Assembly: GCA_902785755.1 (NCBI GenBank)
Contig: CACZZO010000003.1
Coordinates: 62,001-126,000 of the forward strand
Direction: 5' to 3'
DNA: 64,000 nt
Source: an uncultured Bacteroidia bacterium
Lineage (GTDB): Bacteria; Bacteroidota; Bacteroidia; Bacteroidales; F082
The notes below the pieces were generated by a model. That model saw nothing but the letters and a program-made list of their open reading frames with translations. It did not search any database and had not been told where the DNA came from. The first letter of the stretch is position 1. Each line of letters opens with the position of its first letter. Positions 16,683 through 24,235 of the stretch are shown here, in pieces. The position numbers were made by a program, and so were the translations under genes.

Positions 16683-17126
16683 ATGTCAAACGCCATCAAC
16701 ATACTGAACCGCGAGGAAGACCGCCGCGTGGTGGAAGCCATCAAGCAAGCCGAACTGAACACCTCGGGCGAAATAAAAGTGCATATCGAAAACCTTTGCC
16801 GAGGCGACGTGGAAAAACGCAGCCTCGTGGTTTTCAACAAATTGAAACTCAACCAGACCCAATTGCGAAACGGTGTGCTCATTTATTTGGCCGTCCGCGA
16901 CCACAAGTTTGCCATCCTCGGCGACGAAGGCATCAACAATGTGGTGGAAGACAACTTCTGGAACGACGTGAAAGACCTGATGTTGAGCCATTTCCGCGAA
17001 GGCCGTTTCGCCGATGGCCTTGTGGAAGGCATTATGCGCTGCGGCGAAAAACTCAAGACTTATTTCCCCTACCAATCCGACGATGTTAACGAAATCCCCG
17101 ACGAAATCTCCTATGAAAACAATTGA
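16683..17126 (+). CDS. TPM-domain protein (soluble)
   Basis: A 147-residue protein beginning MSNAINILNREEDRRVVEAI. TPM (TLP18.3/Psb32/MOLO-1) features are KQAELNTSGEIKVHIE, GVLIYLAVRDHKFAILGDEG and HFREGRFADGLVEGIMRCGE. No signal peptide or membrane segment is visible, so it is probably cytoplasmic or bound to its partner. It overlaps the next TPM gene by 14 bp. In many bacteria LemA, a soluble TPM protein and a membrane TPM (YgcG) protein are encoded together; LemA is absent here. Molecular function is unsettled. Confidence 0.85.
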   Translation: MSNAINILNREEDRRVVEAIKQAELNTSGEIKVHIENLCRGDVEKRSLVVFNKLKLNQTQLRNGVLIYLAVRDHKFAILGDEGINNVVEDNFWNDVKDLMLSHFREGRFADGLVEGIMRCGEKLKTYFPYQSDDVNEIPDEISYENN

Positions 17127-17898
17127 TAGACATAAACTTACCCTTTTATTCGGTTTACTTCTCGTTTTGCTCACTTTCGGCACAACGCTGAAATCCCAAT
17201 TGCCGAGTCCGCCCAACCCGCCACGCTTGGTGAACGACTACACAGGTACGCTTACCGCCCACCAAGTCAATATTTTAGAGCATAAATTAGTTGCCTATAA
17301 CGACAGCACTTCGACTCAAATCCTCGTCCTCCTTGTCGATGATTTACAGGGCTATAGCGTGGAGCAGTATGCCACTGAAATCGGGCATAGTTGGGGCGTG
17401 GGACAACAAGGCAAAAACAATGGCGCGGTCATCCTCGTGAAGCCCAAGAAAGGCAGCGAGCGCGGCCAAGTGAACATCAGCCCAGGTTATGGCATCGAAG
17501 AATATGTCACCGATGCAACGGCCAAGCGCATCATCGAGAAGGAGATGATTCCCGCCTTCAAGGAAGACGACTACTACACGGGCATCGACAACGCCGTCAA
17601 CGTCATTATGGACCTCTGTTCGGGCAAATTCACCCAAGATGAATACACCAACGGCGGCGAAGGCATACCCATTTGGCTTATCCTCATTTTTATGATTGCT
17701 CTCATCCTCATTTTCCGCTCCAGCAATGGCAACCAGAACTATTCCGGCGGCGGCACCCGCACCATCTGGATTCCGATGGGCGGCTTCGGCGGTAGCAGTT
17801 TTGGAGGAAGTAGTGGTGGCGGCAGTTTTGGCGGTGGAGGCTTTGGTGGCTTTGGCGGCGGCGGTTTCGGCGGCGGCGGCGCCTCGGGAAGCTGGTAG
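17113..17898 (+). CDS. TPM-domain membrane protein, YgcG family
   Basis: About 261 residues from the ATG at 17113, which overlaps the preceding gene. A signal or anchor helix (LLFGLLLVLLTFGTTLKS) is followed by the TPM domain: PRLVNDYTGTLTAHQVNILE, WGVGQQGKNNGAVILVKPKK, and SPGYGIEEYVTDATAKRIIE. A second membrane helix (GIPIWLILIFMIALILIFRS, about residues 183-202) leads to a long Gly/Ser/Phe-rich tail ending GGGASGSW. This is the standard YgcG layout, with the TPM domain outside the cytoplasmic membrane. The Gly-rich tail is encoded by GGC/GGT runs and may vary in length. Confidence 0.88.
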   Translation: MKTIDRHKLTLLFGLLLVLLTFGTTLKSQLPSPPNPPRLVNDYTGTLTAHQVNILEHKLVAYNDSTSTQILVLLVDDLQGYSVEQYATEIGHSWGVGQQGKNNGAVILVKPKKGSERGQVNISPGYGIEEYVTDATAKRIIEKEMIPAFKEDDYYTGIDNAVNVIMDLCSGKFTQDEYTNGGEGIPIWLILIFMIALILIFRSSNGNQNYSGGGTRTIWIPMGGFGGSSFGGSSGGGSFGGGGFGGFGGGGFGGGGASGSW

Positions 17899-17941
17899 TT
17901 TGCAGTTGATAGTTTACAGTTGATAGTTGGGAGTTGAGAAT

Positions 17942-17997
17942 TGTAGGGCTGTCACACCGTGGCAGCCGAGAAATCTTGAAATCTTGAAATTTGAAAT
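17942..17997. repeat. hairpin repeat before ftsE
   Basis: GGCTGTCAC-ACC-GTGGCAGCC (17947-17967) is a 9-bp hairpin preceded by TGTAGGGCTGTC, the 12-mer also found at the insertion in tolC (1942-1953). The 18-mer at 17980-17997 equals 12583-12600. A short direct repeat, CAGTTGATAGTT, lies just before at about 17903-17929. Confidence 0.55.
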
Positions 17998-18010
17998 CTT
18001 AAATCAATAA

Positions 18011-18688
18011 ATGTCAGAACCCATCATAGAAATCAGAAACGCCTCCATTTTCCAAAGGGAGAACCTTGTCCTGTCCAATGTCAATCTGACTTTGAATAAG
18101 GGCGAATTCATCTATCTCATTGGCCGCACGGGAAGCGGAAAATCCTCACTATTAAAGACTTTGTACGGCGAATTGCCCGCCCGCGACGGCTACTTCAACG
18201 TGGCTGGCTACGACCTCACCCGCTTGCGCAAGAAAGACATTCCCTATCTGAGGCGCAAAATCGGCATCGTGTTTCAGGACTTCCAACTCCTTTTCGACCG
18301 CAGCGTGGAGAAAAACTTGGAGTTTGTGCTGGGTGCCACGGGATGGACAGAAAAAGCCGAGATTTCGCGCCGAATTGATGAGGTTTTGGCCAAAGTCGGG
18401 CTAAGCGACAAGCGCAAAAGTATGCCGCACCAGATGTCGGGAGGTGAGCAACAAGGCGTTGCCATCGCCCGCGCCCTCCTCAACGACCCCGATGTCATCA
18501 TCGCCGACGAGCCTACCGGCAACCTTGATCCCGAAACCACCCTTGAAGTGATGAAACTCTTGCGCCGCATCAGCGAAAACGGTCAAGCCGTGCTGATGGC
18601 CACGCACAACTACACTTTGATGCAGAAATATCCTTCGCGCATCGCCAATTGCAAAAACGGGACGGTGATTTGTTCCGAAATGGAATGA
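18011..18688 (+). CDS. ftsE: FtsE-like ABC transporter ATP-binding protein
   Basis: A 225-residue ABC ATPase. Walker A is [16 protein letters not shown], the Q-loop is [20 protein letters not shown], the signature is [19 protein letters not shown], and Walker B is [12 protein letters not shown]; an ATHNY H-loop follows. The DFQLL-DRSVxxN Q-loop and the short length are typical of FtsE, which with FtsX links division-site peptidoglycan hydrolases to ATP hydrolysis. No ftsX is in this window. The stop codon overlaps the start of the glycosyltransferase gene (ATGA). Confidence 0.85.
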   Translation: MSEPIIEIRNASIFQRENLVLSNVNLTLNKGEFIYLIGRTGSGKSSLLKTLYGELPARDGYFNVAGYDLTRLRKKDIPYLRRKIGIVFQDFQLLFDRSVEKNLEFVLGATGWTEKAEISRRIDEVLAKVGLSDKRKSMPHQMSGGEQQGVAIARALLNDPDVIIADEPTGNLDPETTLEVMKLLRRISENGQAVLMATHNYTLMQKYPSRIANCKNGTVICSEME

Positions 18689-19584
18689 AAGTGCTTATGA
18701 TTCAAGAACTTTCCATACTGATTCCAACACGCGACGACATTTGCCTGAAACAAGTTCGCGACTTGCATCAGATGGCTTCAAGCATTGAAGGACTTCAATT
18801 CGAAATCATCGTTTCCGACGATGCCTCCACCGACGAGGAATCGCTCCGACAAAACGCATTGATAAATGAAATAACGCATTGCTCCCTGATTCATCATGAC
18901 AAAAACCTTGGCCGAGCCGCCAATCGGAATTTCCTCGCCCGACAAGCACAATACGAATGGCTGCTTTTCCTCGATTGCAACGTGGGCTTCCCCGATAAGG
19001 ATTTCATCAAAAACTATCTTTTGGCAGACACAGCCCAAGTGGTGAACGGCGGTATCGCCATCGACCAAAACGAATCTCTTTCAATCCACAATCTTCGCTA
19101 CAAATACGAGAAAAAAATTGCCCCTCAGCACACTGCCCAACAACGGCAAACGCATCCCCACCAAAGTTTCCGGACCACCAATTTCATAGCTCGGCGCGAG
19201 GTGATGCTGGCCCATCCTTTTGTTGAGACCATTGCCAAATACGGCTATGAAGATGTAATATTTGGGAAACGCTTGTGCGATGCCAAAATCAGTATTCAAC
19301 ATATTGACAATCCTGTTGTTATGATGCAATTTGAGTCCAACGAAAAATACATATCCAAGTTAGAGGACGCTATGCACACGCTCCACGAAATGCAAAATGA
19401 ATTGACCGATTATTCACCTTTGCTTTCAACTGCCAATGTGATTAAAAAAACGGGATTGCTGTCTTTGGCACGTTTTGTTTTCAAAAAAACAGCGAAACGG
19501 CTACATCAAAATTTGACTGGAAACAAGCCCAAAATCGGATGGCTAAATGCTTACAAATTAGGCTATTTCCTCTCGATTGAGTAG
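18685..19584 (+). CDS. family 2 glycosyltransferase
   Basis: About 299 residues, starting at the ATG that overlaps the ftsE stop codon (18685); 18697 is also possible. GT-A features are LSILIPTRDDICLKQVRDLH, EIIVSDDASTDEESLRQ, and NLGRAANRNFLARQAQYEWL, followed by LLFLDCNVGFPD where a DxD would sit (here the acidic pair is weak). FIARREVMLAHPF and KYGYEDVIFGKRLCDA are acceptor-side motifs with the ED catalytic pair. No strong membrane segments are seen. It probably adds a sugar to a cell-surface glycan; donor and acceptor are unknown. Confidence 0.85.
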   Translation: MKVLMIQELSILIPTRDDICLKQVRDLHQMASSIEGLQFEIIVSDDASTDEESLRQNALINEITHCSLIHHDKNLGRAANRNFLARQAQYEWLLFLDCNVGFPDKDFIKNYLLADTAQVVNGGIAIDQNESLSIHNLRYKYEKKIAPQHTAQQRQTHPHQSFRTTNFIARREVMLAHPFVETIAKYGYEDVIFGKRLCDAKISIQHIDNPVVMMQFESNEKYISKLEDAMHTLHEMQNELTDYSPLLSTANVIKKTGLLSLARFVFKKTAKRLHQNLTGNKPKIGWLNAYKLGYFLSIE

Positions 19585-19592
19585 GCAAAAGG

Positions 19593-20714
19593 CTATTCCT
19601 CCTTGGTTCCCAAATAAATCGGCAGCAGTTTCTTCTCCTCATTCTCCCAACACAAATCCCGTGCTGCAACCGCCAAATGTTGCTTCCAAACCGCCAACCT
19701 ATCCTTATCCGACAAGGCCTCCTTGATGATCGCCGCAATAGTCGACGGTTCGTGGTTTTCAATGAAAGTTCCAATGTCATATTGACGGATAATCTTCTCA
19801 ATTTCAGTCAGATGCGAAGCTACAATCGGAACGCCCGCTTGAATGAAATCGAACAATTTGTTGGGCAGGCTGAAACGGTAATTAAGGTTGGTGTCTTTGT
19901 CCAAACAGAAGCCCAATTCGGCCAATTGCGTGTAGGCCATCATTTGTTGGTAAGGCATACGAGGGAAGAAACGCACACGGTCTGTAATTTTCTGTTCCTC
20001 AACCATTTGTTTTAAAACTGGTAGCACATCTCCGCCACCGATAATCATTAGGAAACAGTCGTCCAAAAGCGTCATCGCTTGCACCAATTCCTCCGCCCCG
20101 CGCTGGATGTTGATGCCAGAGCCTTGCAGTATTAAAAGGTGTTTGTCAAAAGGCAAGCCCAAGGCAATTTTATCGCCTTTCAGTGGCAAAGCCTTTCGTG
20201 GCGGTATATTCCTGATAACGTGAACTTTAACACCATATTTCTCACGAAAAAGTTCGGCGATGCTGTCGCAAACGGTAATCATTTCGTCCAACTTGGGCAC
20301 CACGAAGCCTTCGATTCGTTTCCAAACGCGCTGCACCTTGAGCCGCCCGACCAATTCCGGCGTTTCGGTAAAATACTCGTGGCTGTCGAAAACCATTTTG
20401 CTACCCTTCAAACGCGAAATGAAATAGTTGGGCAAAACCGTGTCCAAGTCATTGGAAAGCAAAAGATTGGCGCGATGAAACAGCAGGAAGAAAAACAAGC
20501 GAATGTTGTATTCGGCATAGAAAAGCGGTCCTTTCTCGAAAAGCAGTTTCATTCTTTTCGTGCCGTAAGGTCTTTCGTCCATCGGCGGACTTTTTCGTTG
20601 CTTTCTTCCAACCAAAAGCACCTCATACCCAGCCTTTTGCAAAGCCAAGCACGACTTATTGACCCGCTGGTCAGTAACCAAGTCGTTGATAACCGATACG
20701 ATGGCGCGTTTCAT
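19593..20714 (-). CDS. family 4 (GT-B) glycosyltransferase
   Basis: About 373 residues from MKRAIVSVINDLVTDQRVNK; an upstream ATG at 20729 is less likely. The N-terminal domain includes ANLLLSNDLDTVLPNYFISR and FDSHEYFTETPELVGRLKVQ; the C-terminal nucleotide-sugar domain includes LLILQGSGINIQRGAEELVQ, RVRFFPRMPYQQMMAYTQLA, and the NYRFSLPNKLFDFIQAGVPIV motif with the E/P-type donor site. It is a retaining GT-B enzyme, likely acting on a lipid-linked or capsular glycan. It is convergent with the preceding GT2 gene. Confidence 0.88.
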   Translation of the reverse strand: MKRAIVSVINDLVTDQRVNKSCLALQKAGYEVLLVGRKQRKSPPMDERPYGTKRMKLLFEKGPLFYAEYNIRLFFFLLFHRANLLLSNDLDTVLPNYFISRLKGSKMVFDSHEYFTETPELVGRLKVQRVWKRIEGFVVPKLDEMITVCDSIAELFREKYGVKVHVIRNIPPRKALPLKGDKIALGLPFDKHLLILQGSGINIQRGAEELVQAMTLLDDCFLMIIGGGDVLPVLKQMVEEQKITDRVRFFPRMPYQQMMAYTQLAELGFCLDKDTNLNYRFSLPNKLFDFIQAGVPIVASHLTEIEKIIRQYDIGTFIENHEPSTIAAIIKEALSDKDRLAVWKQHLAVAARDLCWENEEKKLLPIYLGTKEE

Positions 20715-20767
20715 ACGGCAAAGGTACAAAGTTTTCCTTAAACCTCAATTATTACGATTCTATTGTG

Positions 20768-20775
20768 TATTTTTG
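20768..20775 (+). promoter_or_regulatory. -7 box (TATTTTTG) directly before the murB remnant start
   Basis: TATTTTTG ends only 5 bp before the ATG at 20781. Other genes in the window have 7-35 bp at this position. The transcript would start at or very near this ATG, in keeping with a rearranged 5' end. Confidence 0.5.
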
Positions 20776-20814
20776 CCCCTATGAAAAACAACCAAGCAAG
20801 AAAAGCATCTTGTC

Positions 20815-21711
20815 TTGAGCGGCGGCAACAATGTATTGTTTCAAGACGATGTGTTTGACGGTTTGATCATTTTCATCAACACGAAAGGCATCGAAATCCT
20901 TCGCGAGGACGGGAACGAGGTCGTCATCCGCGCCCAAGCTGGCGAGGATTGGCCTGATTTCGTAAAATTCACGGTCTGCAAAGGTTGGCATGGTTTGGAG
21001 AATTTGGCGCACATTCCCGGAAAAGTGGGAGCGGCACCCGTGCAAAACATCGGTGCATACGGTATGGAACTGAAAGACAGTTTCTTGCAATGCGAAGCCT
21101 TTGAATTGGAAACGGGAAAAACCAAGGTTTTCGGCAAAGAAGAATGTCGTTTCGGCTACCGCGAAAGCATTTTCAAAAACGAACTGAAAGGCCAATTCAT
21201 CATCACTTCGGTGGATTTCCTGTTGAAGAAAAACGCCCCACTCCACCTCGATTACGGCAACATCAAAGCCTATTTGGATCTAAACGGCATAGAAAAACCA
21301 ACTTTACTGCAACTCCACGATGCCATTTGCGCCATCCGCGACGCCAAACTGCCTGATGTAAAGCAGATTGGCAGCGCGGGCAGTTTTTTCAAGAATCCCG
21401 TCATTGAAAAGGCGCAATTTGAGGCTTTGCAAAAGGAATTTCCAAACATTCCACATTACGACGAACCCAATGGCAAGGTGAAAGTCCCCGCCGGATGGCT
21501 CATCGAGCAGGCTGGCCCTTCGGCAAGCTCAAGAACCAGTTGGAAAGGGTGGCGCAACGAACACATTGGAGTTTATGACAAACAAGCCCTCGTCCTCGTT
21601 CATTACGGCGGCGGGAATGGCCACGACATCGTGGAACTTGCTCGCAAAATCCAAGATTCAGTGGAGGTCAAGTTCGGGATTCGGATTAGCCCGGAGGTCA
21701 ATTTTGTTTAG
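20815..21711 (+). CDS. murB: UDP-N-acetylenolpyruvoylglucosamine reductase MurB, 5'-truncated and frameshifted
   Basis: MurB reduces UDP-GlcNAc-enolpyruvate to UDP-MurNAc with FAD and NADPH. Its body is clear: LVLSGGNNVLFQDDVFDGLI (FAD site), GLENLAHIPGKVGAAPVQNIGAYG, GYRESIF, IGSAGSFFKNPV, and FGIRISPEVNFV. The first 45 or so residues with the NTFGI motif are missing. The frame is open from 20785 but has no ATG; the ATG at 20781 is out of frame by one base, and deleting one A of the run at 20784-20788 would restore MKTTKQEKHLVLSGG. A further in-frame insertion (PSASSRTS, about 21520-21543) splits the conserved WLIEQ-x-GWKG motif. It may be a pseudogene, a gene rescued by slippage, or an assembly error. 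Confidence 0.75.
   Translation: MSGGNNVLFQDDVFDGLIIFINTKGIEILREDGNEVVIRAQAGEDWPDFVKFTVCKGWHGLENLAHIPGKVGAAPVQNIGAYGMELKDSFLQCEAFELETGKTKVFGKEECRFGYRESIFKNELKGQFIITSVDFLLKKNAPLHLDYGNIKAYLDLNGIEKPTLLQLHDAICAIRDAKLPDVKQIGSAGSFFKNPVIEKAQFEALQKEFPNIPHYDEPNGKVKVPAGWLIEQAGPSASSRTSWKGWRNEHIGVYDKQALVLVHYGGGNGHDIVELARKIQDSVEVKFGIRISPEVNFV
21520..21543. repeat. short repeat inserted in frame in murB
   Basis: CCTTCGGCAAGCTCAAGAAC resembles the widespread intergenic repeat CCTTCGACAAGCTCAGG. It adds eight residues (PSASSRTS) between WLIEQAG and WKGWR, which are normally adjacent in MurB. Confidence 0.6.
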
Positions 21712-21731
21712 TCAAATTGTGGTGAAAAACG

Positions 21732-21770
21732 AAATAGTAACAACCATTACGGTAATGGCTATTACTATTT
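21732..21770. repeat. palindromic repeat, AATAGTAAT...ATTACTATT family, copy 1
   Basis: Arms AATAGTAACAACCATTAC and GTAATGGCTATTACTATT pair around a central G. It lies between the convergent murB and DUF234 ATPase genes. Three relatives occur at 23153-23190, 23257-23299 and 29552-29580. Confidence 0.8.
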
Positions 21771-21806
21771 TTAGAATTAAATAAAAACAATTTGACTTTC
21801 AATTGG

Positions 21807-23123
21807 TTATACATCTTCAAGAATCAAAGAACCAAGATGCAATCTCATTTTTGCCAACTCGGGCGTTTGGGCCACCATTGCCTTCACTTTCTCTTTCAAA
21901 ACCTTGGCCTCGTAACGCTCGCCTTGCTTCTTCAGTTCATAAACCCAAGCCTCCTTTTTGATTGGGTCGGCCACAATAAGGTCGATTTCGTTCTCGCCTT
22001 TGCGGTCCCACCACTTGCCGATGATGTACTTGCCTTCCTCCTCAAACTTGCGGGCGAAATAACGTTCCATCATAAAGCCAGAAACCGTGCTATAGTCGCG
22101 CAAGATAATGGTTTCCAGCGACTTCAACGCACGATTTTCGACAAGTGCCTGATACTTGTAGAAGAAGCGGAACCAGAAAATCAGGAAGCAGTCGTTGAGT
22201 TGGTAGCGCATTTTCTTGCTGTTTTCCTTCGAGAAAATGGGCAACGACTTGCTGACGAGGTTATAATAGTTCTCCAACCGCGCCAAATAACTCCCGATGT
22301 TGCCGATGCCCAACTCGCTTTCAATCTCGGCACGGGTTTTCAGTCCGCCCGCGATGCAGGTCAAGATGGAGAAATAAGTGACATAGTCGGTGCCGAACTC
22401 CTCGATGAGGATGTTTTTGCCCTCATTGATGAAGGGTGAATTTTCCTCCGTCAAGGCGGTAAGCATTTGGTTTTTAGTGACATAACCTTTATCGAGCAAA
22501 AGCGCAACATACCACGGCACGCCGCCCGTGATGCTGAACAAGGCCAACAAGTCCTCTGGCGTGTAACTGGGATTGTAGTCGGCCAAGATTTCCTTCAAAA
22601 CGCTGGTTGAGAAGTGCTTAAGCAATAGCCGTTCTGTGGCGCGACCGAAAAGCGGTTCTTCGTAATCCTCGAAAATCCGCTTCATCAGCGTGAACACCGA
22701 GCCGCTGATGATGAGATTGAGGTGGCTGGTGCGCTTGTGCAAGTCCCAATCGCGCTGCATGTCGCTGAACACGGAAGGATTGATTTTCAGGAAGTTCTGG
22801 AACTCGTCGATAACCAACGTGAAAGGCTGTCTTTCAGCCAATTGCAACACATACCTGAACACTTCCGAAAACGAGGAAAGTTGCCCAATGATGGGAACGC
22901 CCAATTTGAAACTGATTTCTTCCAAATAATCCTGGCAAAGTAGTTGTTCCGTCTTCTTTCCGACGAAAAAATAGAGTACTTTTTCGTCGCCGCATTGCAA
23001 CGAAAGTTCGGTCTTGCCGATGCGCCTGCGCCCCATCAGCACGGTCATCTGGGCTTCTTTCCTACTCTGTTGCAGCACTTTATAGAGTTGCGCCTTTTCA
23101 TTTTCACGATTGTAGAACTTCAT
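21807..23123 (-). CDS. AAA ATPase of the DUF234 type (second copy)
   Basis: A 438-residue protein. Walker A is GRRRIGKTELSL (about residues 31-42), Walker B LVIDEFQNFLK (about 119-129), and a sensor stretch LNLIISGSVFTLMKRIFEDY. GIGNIGSYLARLENYYNLVS is a winged-helix segment. The C-terminal DUF234/PD-(D/E)XK core is GENEIDLIVADPIKKEAWVYE followed by LKKQ. It shares layout with the ATPase at 10844-12292 but little sequence beyond motifs. Members of a palindromic repeat family bracket the gene on both sides, suggesting that gene and palindromes may have arrived together. Confidence 0.85.
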   Translation of the reverse strand: MKFYNRENEKAQLYKVLQQSRKEAQMTVLMGRRRIGKTELSLQCGDEKVLYFFVGKKTEQLLCQDYLEEISFKLGVPIIGQLSSFSEVFRYVLQLAERQPFTLVIDEFQNFLKINPSVFSDMQRDWDLHKRTSHLNLIISGSVFTLMKRIFEDYEEPLFGRATERLLLKHFSTSVLKEILADYNPSYTPEDLLALFSITGGVPWYVALLLDKGYVTKNQMLTALTEENSPFINEGKNILIEEFGTDYVTYFSILTCIAGGLKTRAEIESELGIGNIGSYLARLENYYNLVSKSLPIFSKENSKKMRYQLNDCFLIFWFRFFYKYQALVENRALKSLETIILRDYSTVSGFMMERYFARKFEEEGKYIIGKWWDRKGENEIDLIVADPIKKEAWVYELKKQGERYEAKVLKEKVKAMVAQTPELAKMRLHLGSLILEDV

Positions 23124-23152
23124 ACCGCGTCAGTATTTTGAGTTGTTTCAAC

Positions 23153-23190
23153 AAATAGTAATCTTCATTACGGTAATACTCATTACCATT
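23153..23190. repeat. palindromic repeat, AATAGTAAT family, copy 2 (degenerate)
   Basis: AATAGTAATCTTCATTAC and GTAATACTCATTACCATT around a central G, 13 of 18 arm positions pairing. It lies 30 bp upstream of the DUF234 ATPase start, so it could act as an operator. Confidence 0.65.
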
Positions 23191-23256
23191 CTGCAAAAGT
23201 ACGCATAATTTTCGGAACTGCAAGCGTTTGCACAAATTTTTCTTCGATTTTTACAT

Positions 23257-23299
23257 AAAAATAGTAATTGCCATTACGATAATGGCTATTACTATTTTT
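23257..23299. repeat. palindromic repeat, AATAGTAAT family, copy 3
   Basis: AAAAATAGTAATTGCCATTAC and its mirror at 23279-23299 pair at 19 of 21 positions. The remaining gap to the GIY-YIG gene (23300-23469) holds a CCACCCT/AGGGTGG inverted repeat at about 23394-23425 but no convincing gene. Confidence 0.8.
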
Positions 23300-23469
23300 G
23301 TTTATTGGCTTACTCTCCTCAATAATTCAGCACCTCAATATCGTCTCATTGCCGAGGTGCATGACCAAAACGTGGCTGCCGCAAAAAACCAACCACCCTC
23401 CAACCAAAACAGGCTGAAGGGTGGCCGATGGAACGTTGCAGATAACGTCTCAATTATTGCAGTCTGTCG

Positions 23470-24219
23470 TTATTTCTTGTACAAAAATGGATAAGCGTTA
23501 CCTTTGGTTCTGTATTTTGCTGGAATTCGCTTGCCTTTCAGCGATGCAAGAGCGGTAGTGGGCTCACCTGTAAAGGCAATCCTATCGCCCATCTGATACC
23601 ATTCTTTCGCCTCATATATCTCACGCACGATGCCATAAACAACTGCCAAGACATACTTGTATTTTCTTGCTCGCTTCAAGTCTGCCCTCCATGCCTTGCA
23701 AGTAGCCTCATAAAGGCCGCCATTAGCATTGATGGAATCAGGAGTAGTTTTTATGATGATGTATTTCTCATCAGGCTCATTATACTCTACAGCATTGAGC
23801 GACTGGCATAAATCTTCCAATGTAATGGCACCGCGTTCGCTGTAATGCCCACTTTGGATGTTTGCAAGGCCCGAATAAGCGTCTATCAATGCCGATTCCA
23901 CCTCGAAGGCTTCCCTTTCCGTAAGCCCGCGACGATGAATCACTATGATCACTTCCTTACCAGCGGCAATGATGTCGGCGATTATCTTGATTTTCAAGGA
24001 AACCTCATCTTCAACATCGTCTGTCAGAGATTTGGGGCTTTTTTTTCTGGTTCCTACCAACGACCTGGCATCCTTGGTATGTTGCAAGGCCCTGTTGCCA
24101 CAGCCTTTCCCAACATAGAAAGTCTGCAAGGTGCGTGGATCCACCAAGCGATACACATAATATTTCCTTTTTTCAGAAGCACTAAGAATTGCTTCATTTT
24201 TGTCGAATATACATTCCAT
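23470..24219 (-). CDS. GIY-YIG nuclease domain protein (LEM-3 like)
   Basis: A 249-residue protein. The N-terminal half carries a GIY-YIG fold of the LEM-3 type: KYYVYRLVDPRTLQTFYVGKG, then GCGNRALQH, and ALIDAYSGLANIQSG with the catalytic E in TEREAFEVESAL. The C-terminal half (about residues 150-249, ATCKAWRADLKRARKYKYVL and VREIYEAKEWYQMGDRIAFT) is less familiar and resembles a small beta-barrel following GIY-YIG domains in related proteins. The role is unknown; DNA cleavage is likely from the fold. It lies 16 bp past the upstream lipoprotein stop on the same strand. Confidence 0.8.
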   Translation of the reverse strand: MECIFDKNEAILSASEKRKYYVYRLVDPRTLQTFYVGKGCGNRALQHTKDARSLVGTRKKSPKSLTDDVEDEVSLKIKIIADIIAAGKEVIIVIHRRGLTEREAFEVESALIDAYSGLANIQSGHYSERGAITLEDLCQSLNAVEYNEPDEKYIIIKTTPDSINANGGLYEATCKAWRADLKRARKYKYVLAVVYGIVREIYEAKEWYQMGDRIAFTGEPTTALASLKGKRIPAKYRTKGNAYPFLYKK

Positions 24220-24235
24220 TTTTTTAATATTGAAG

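Noticed and set aside
23228..23494. 88-residue plus-strand frame before the GIY-YIG gene
   Set aside because: It reads through palindrome copy 3 and overlaps the end of the GIY-YIG gene; no start signals or domain were seen.
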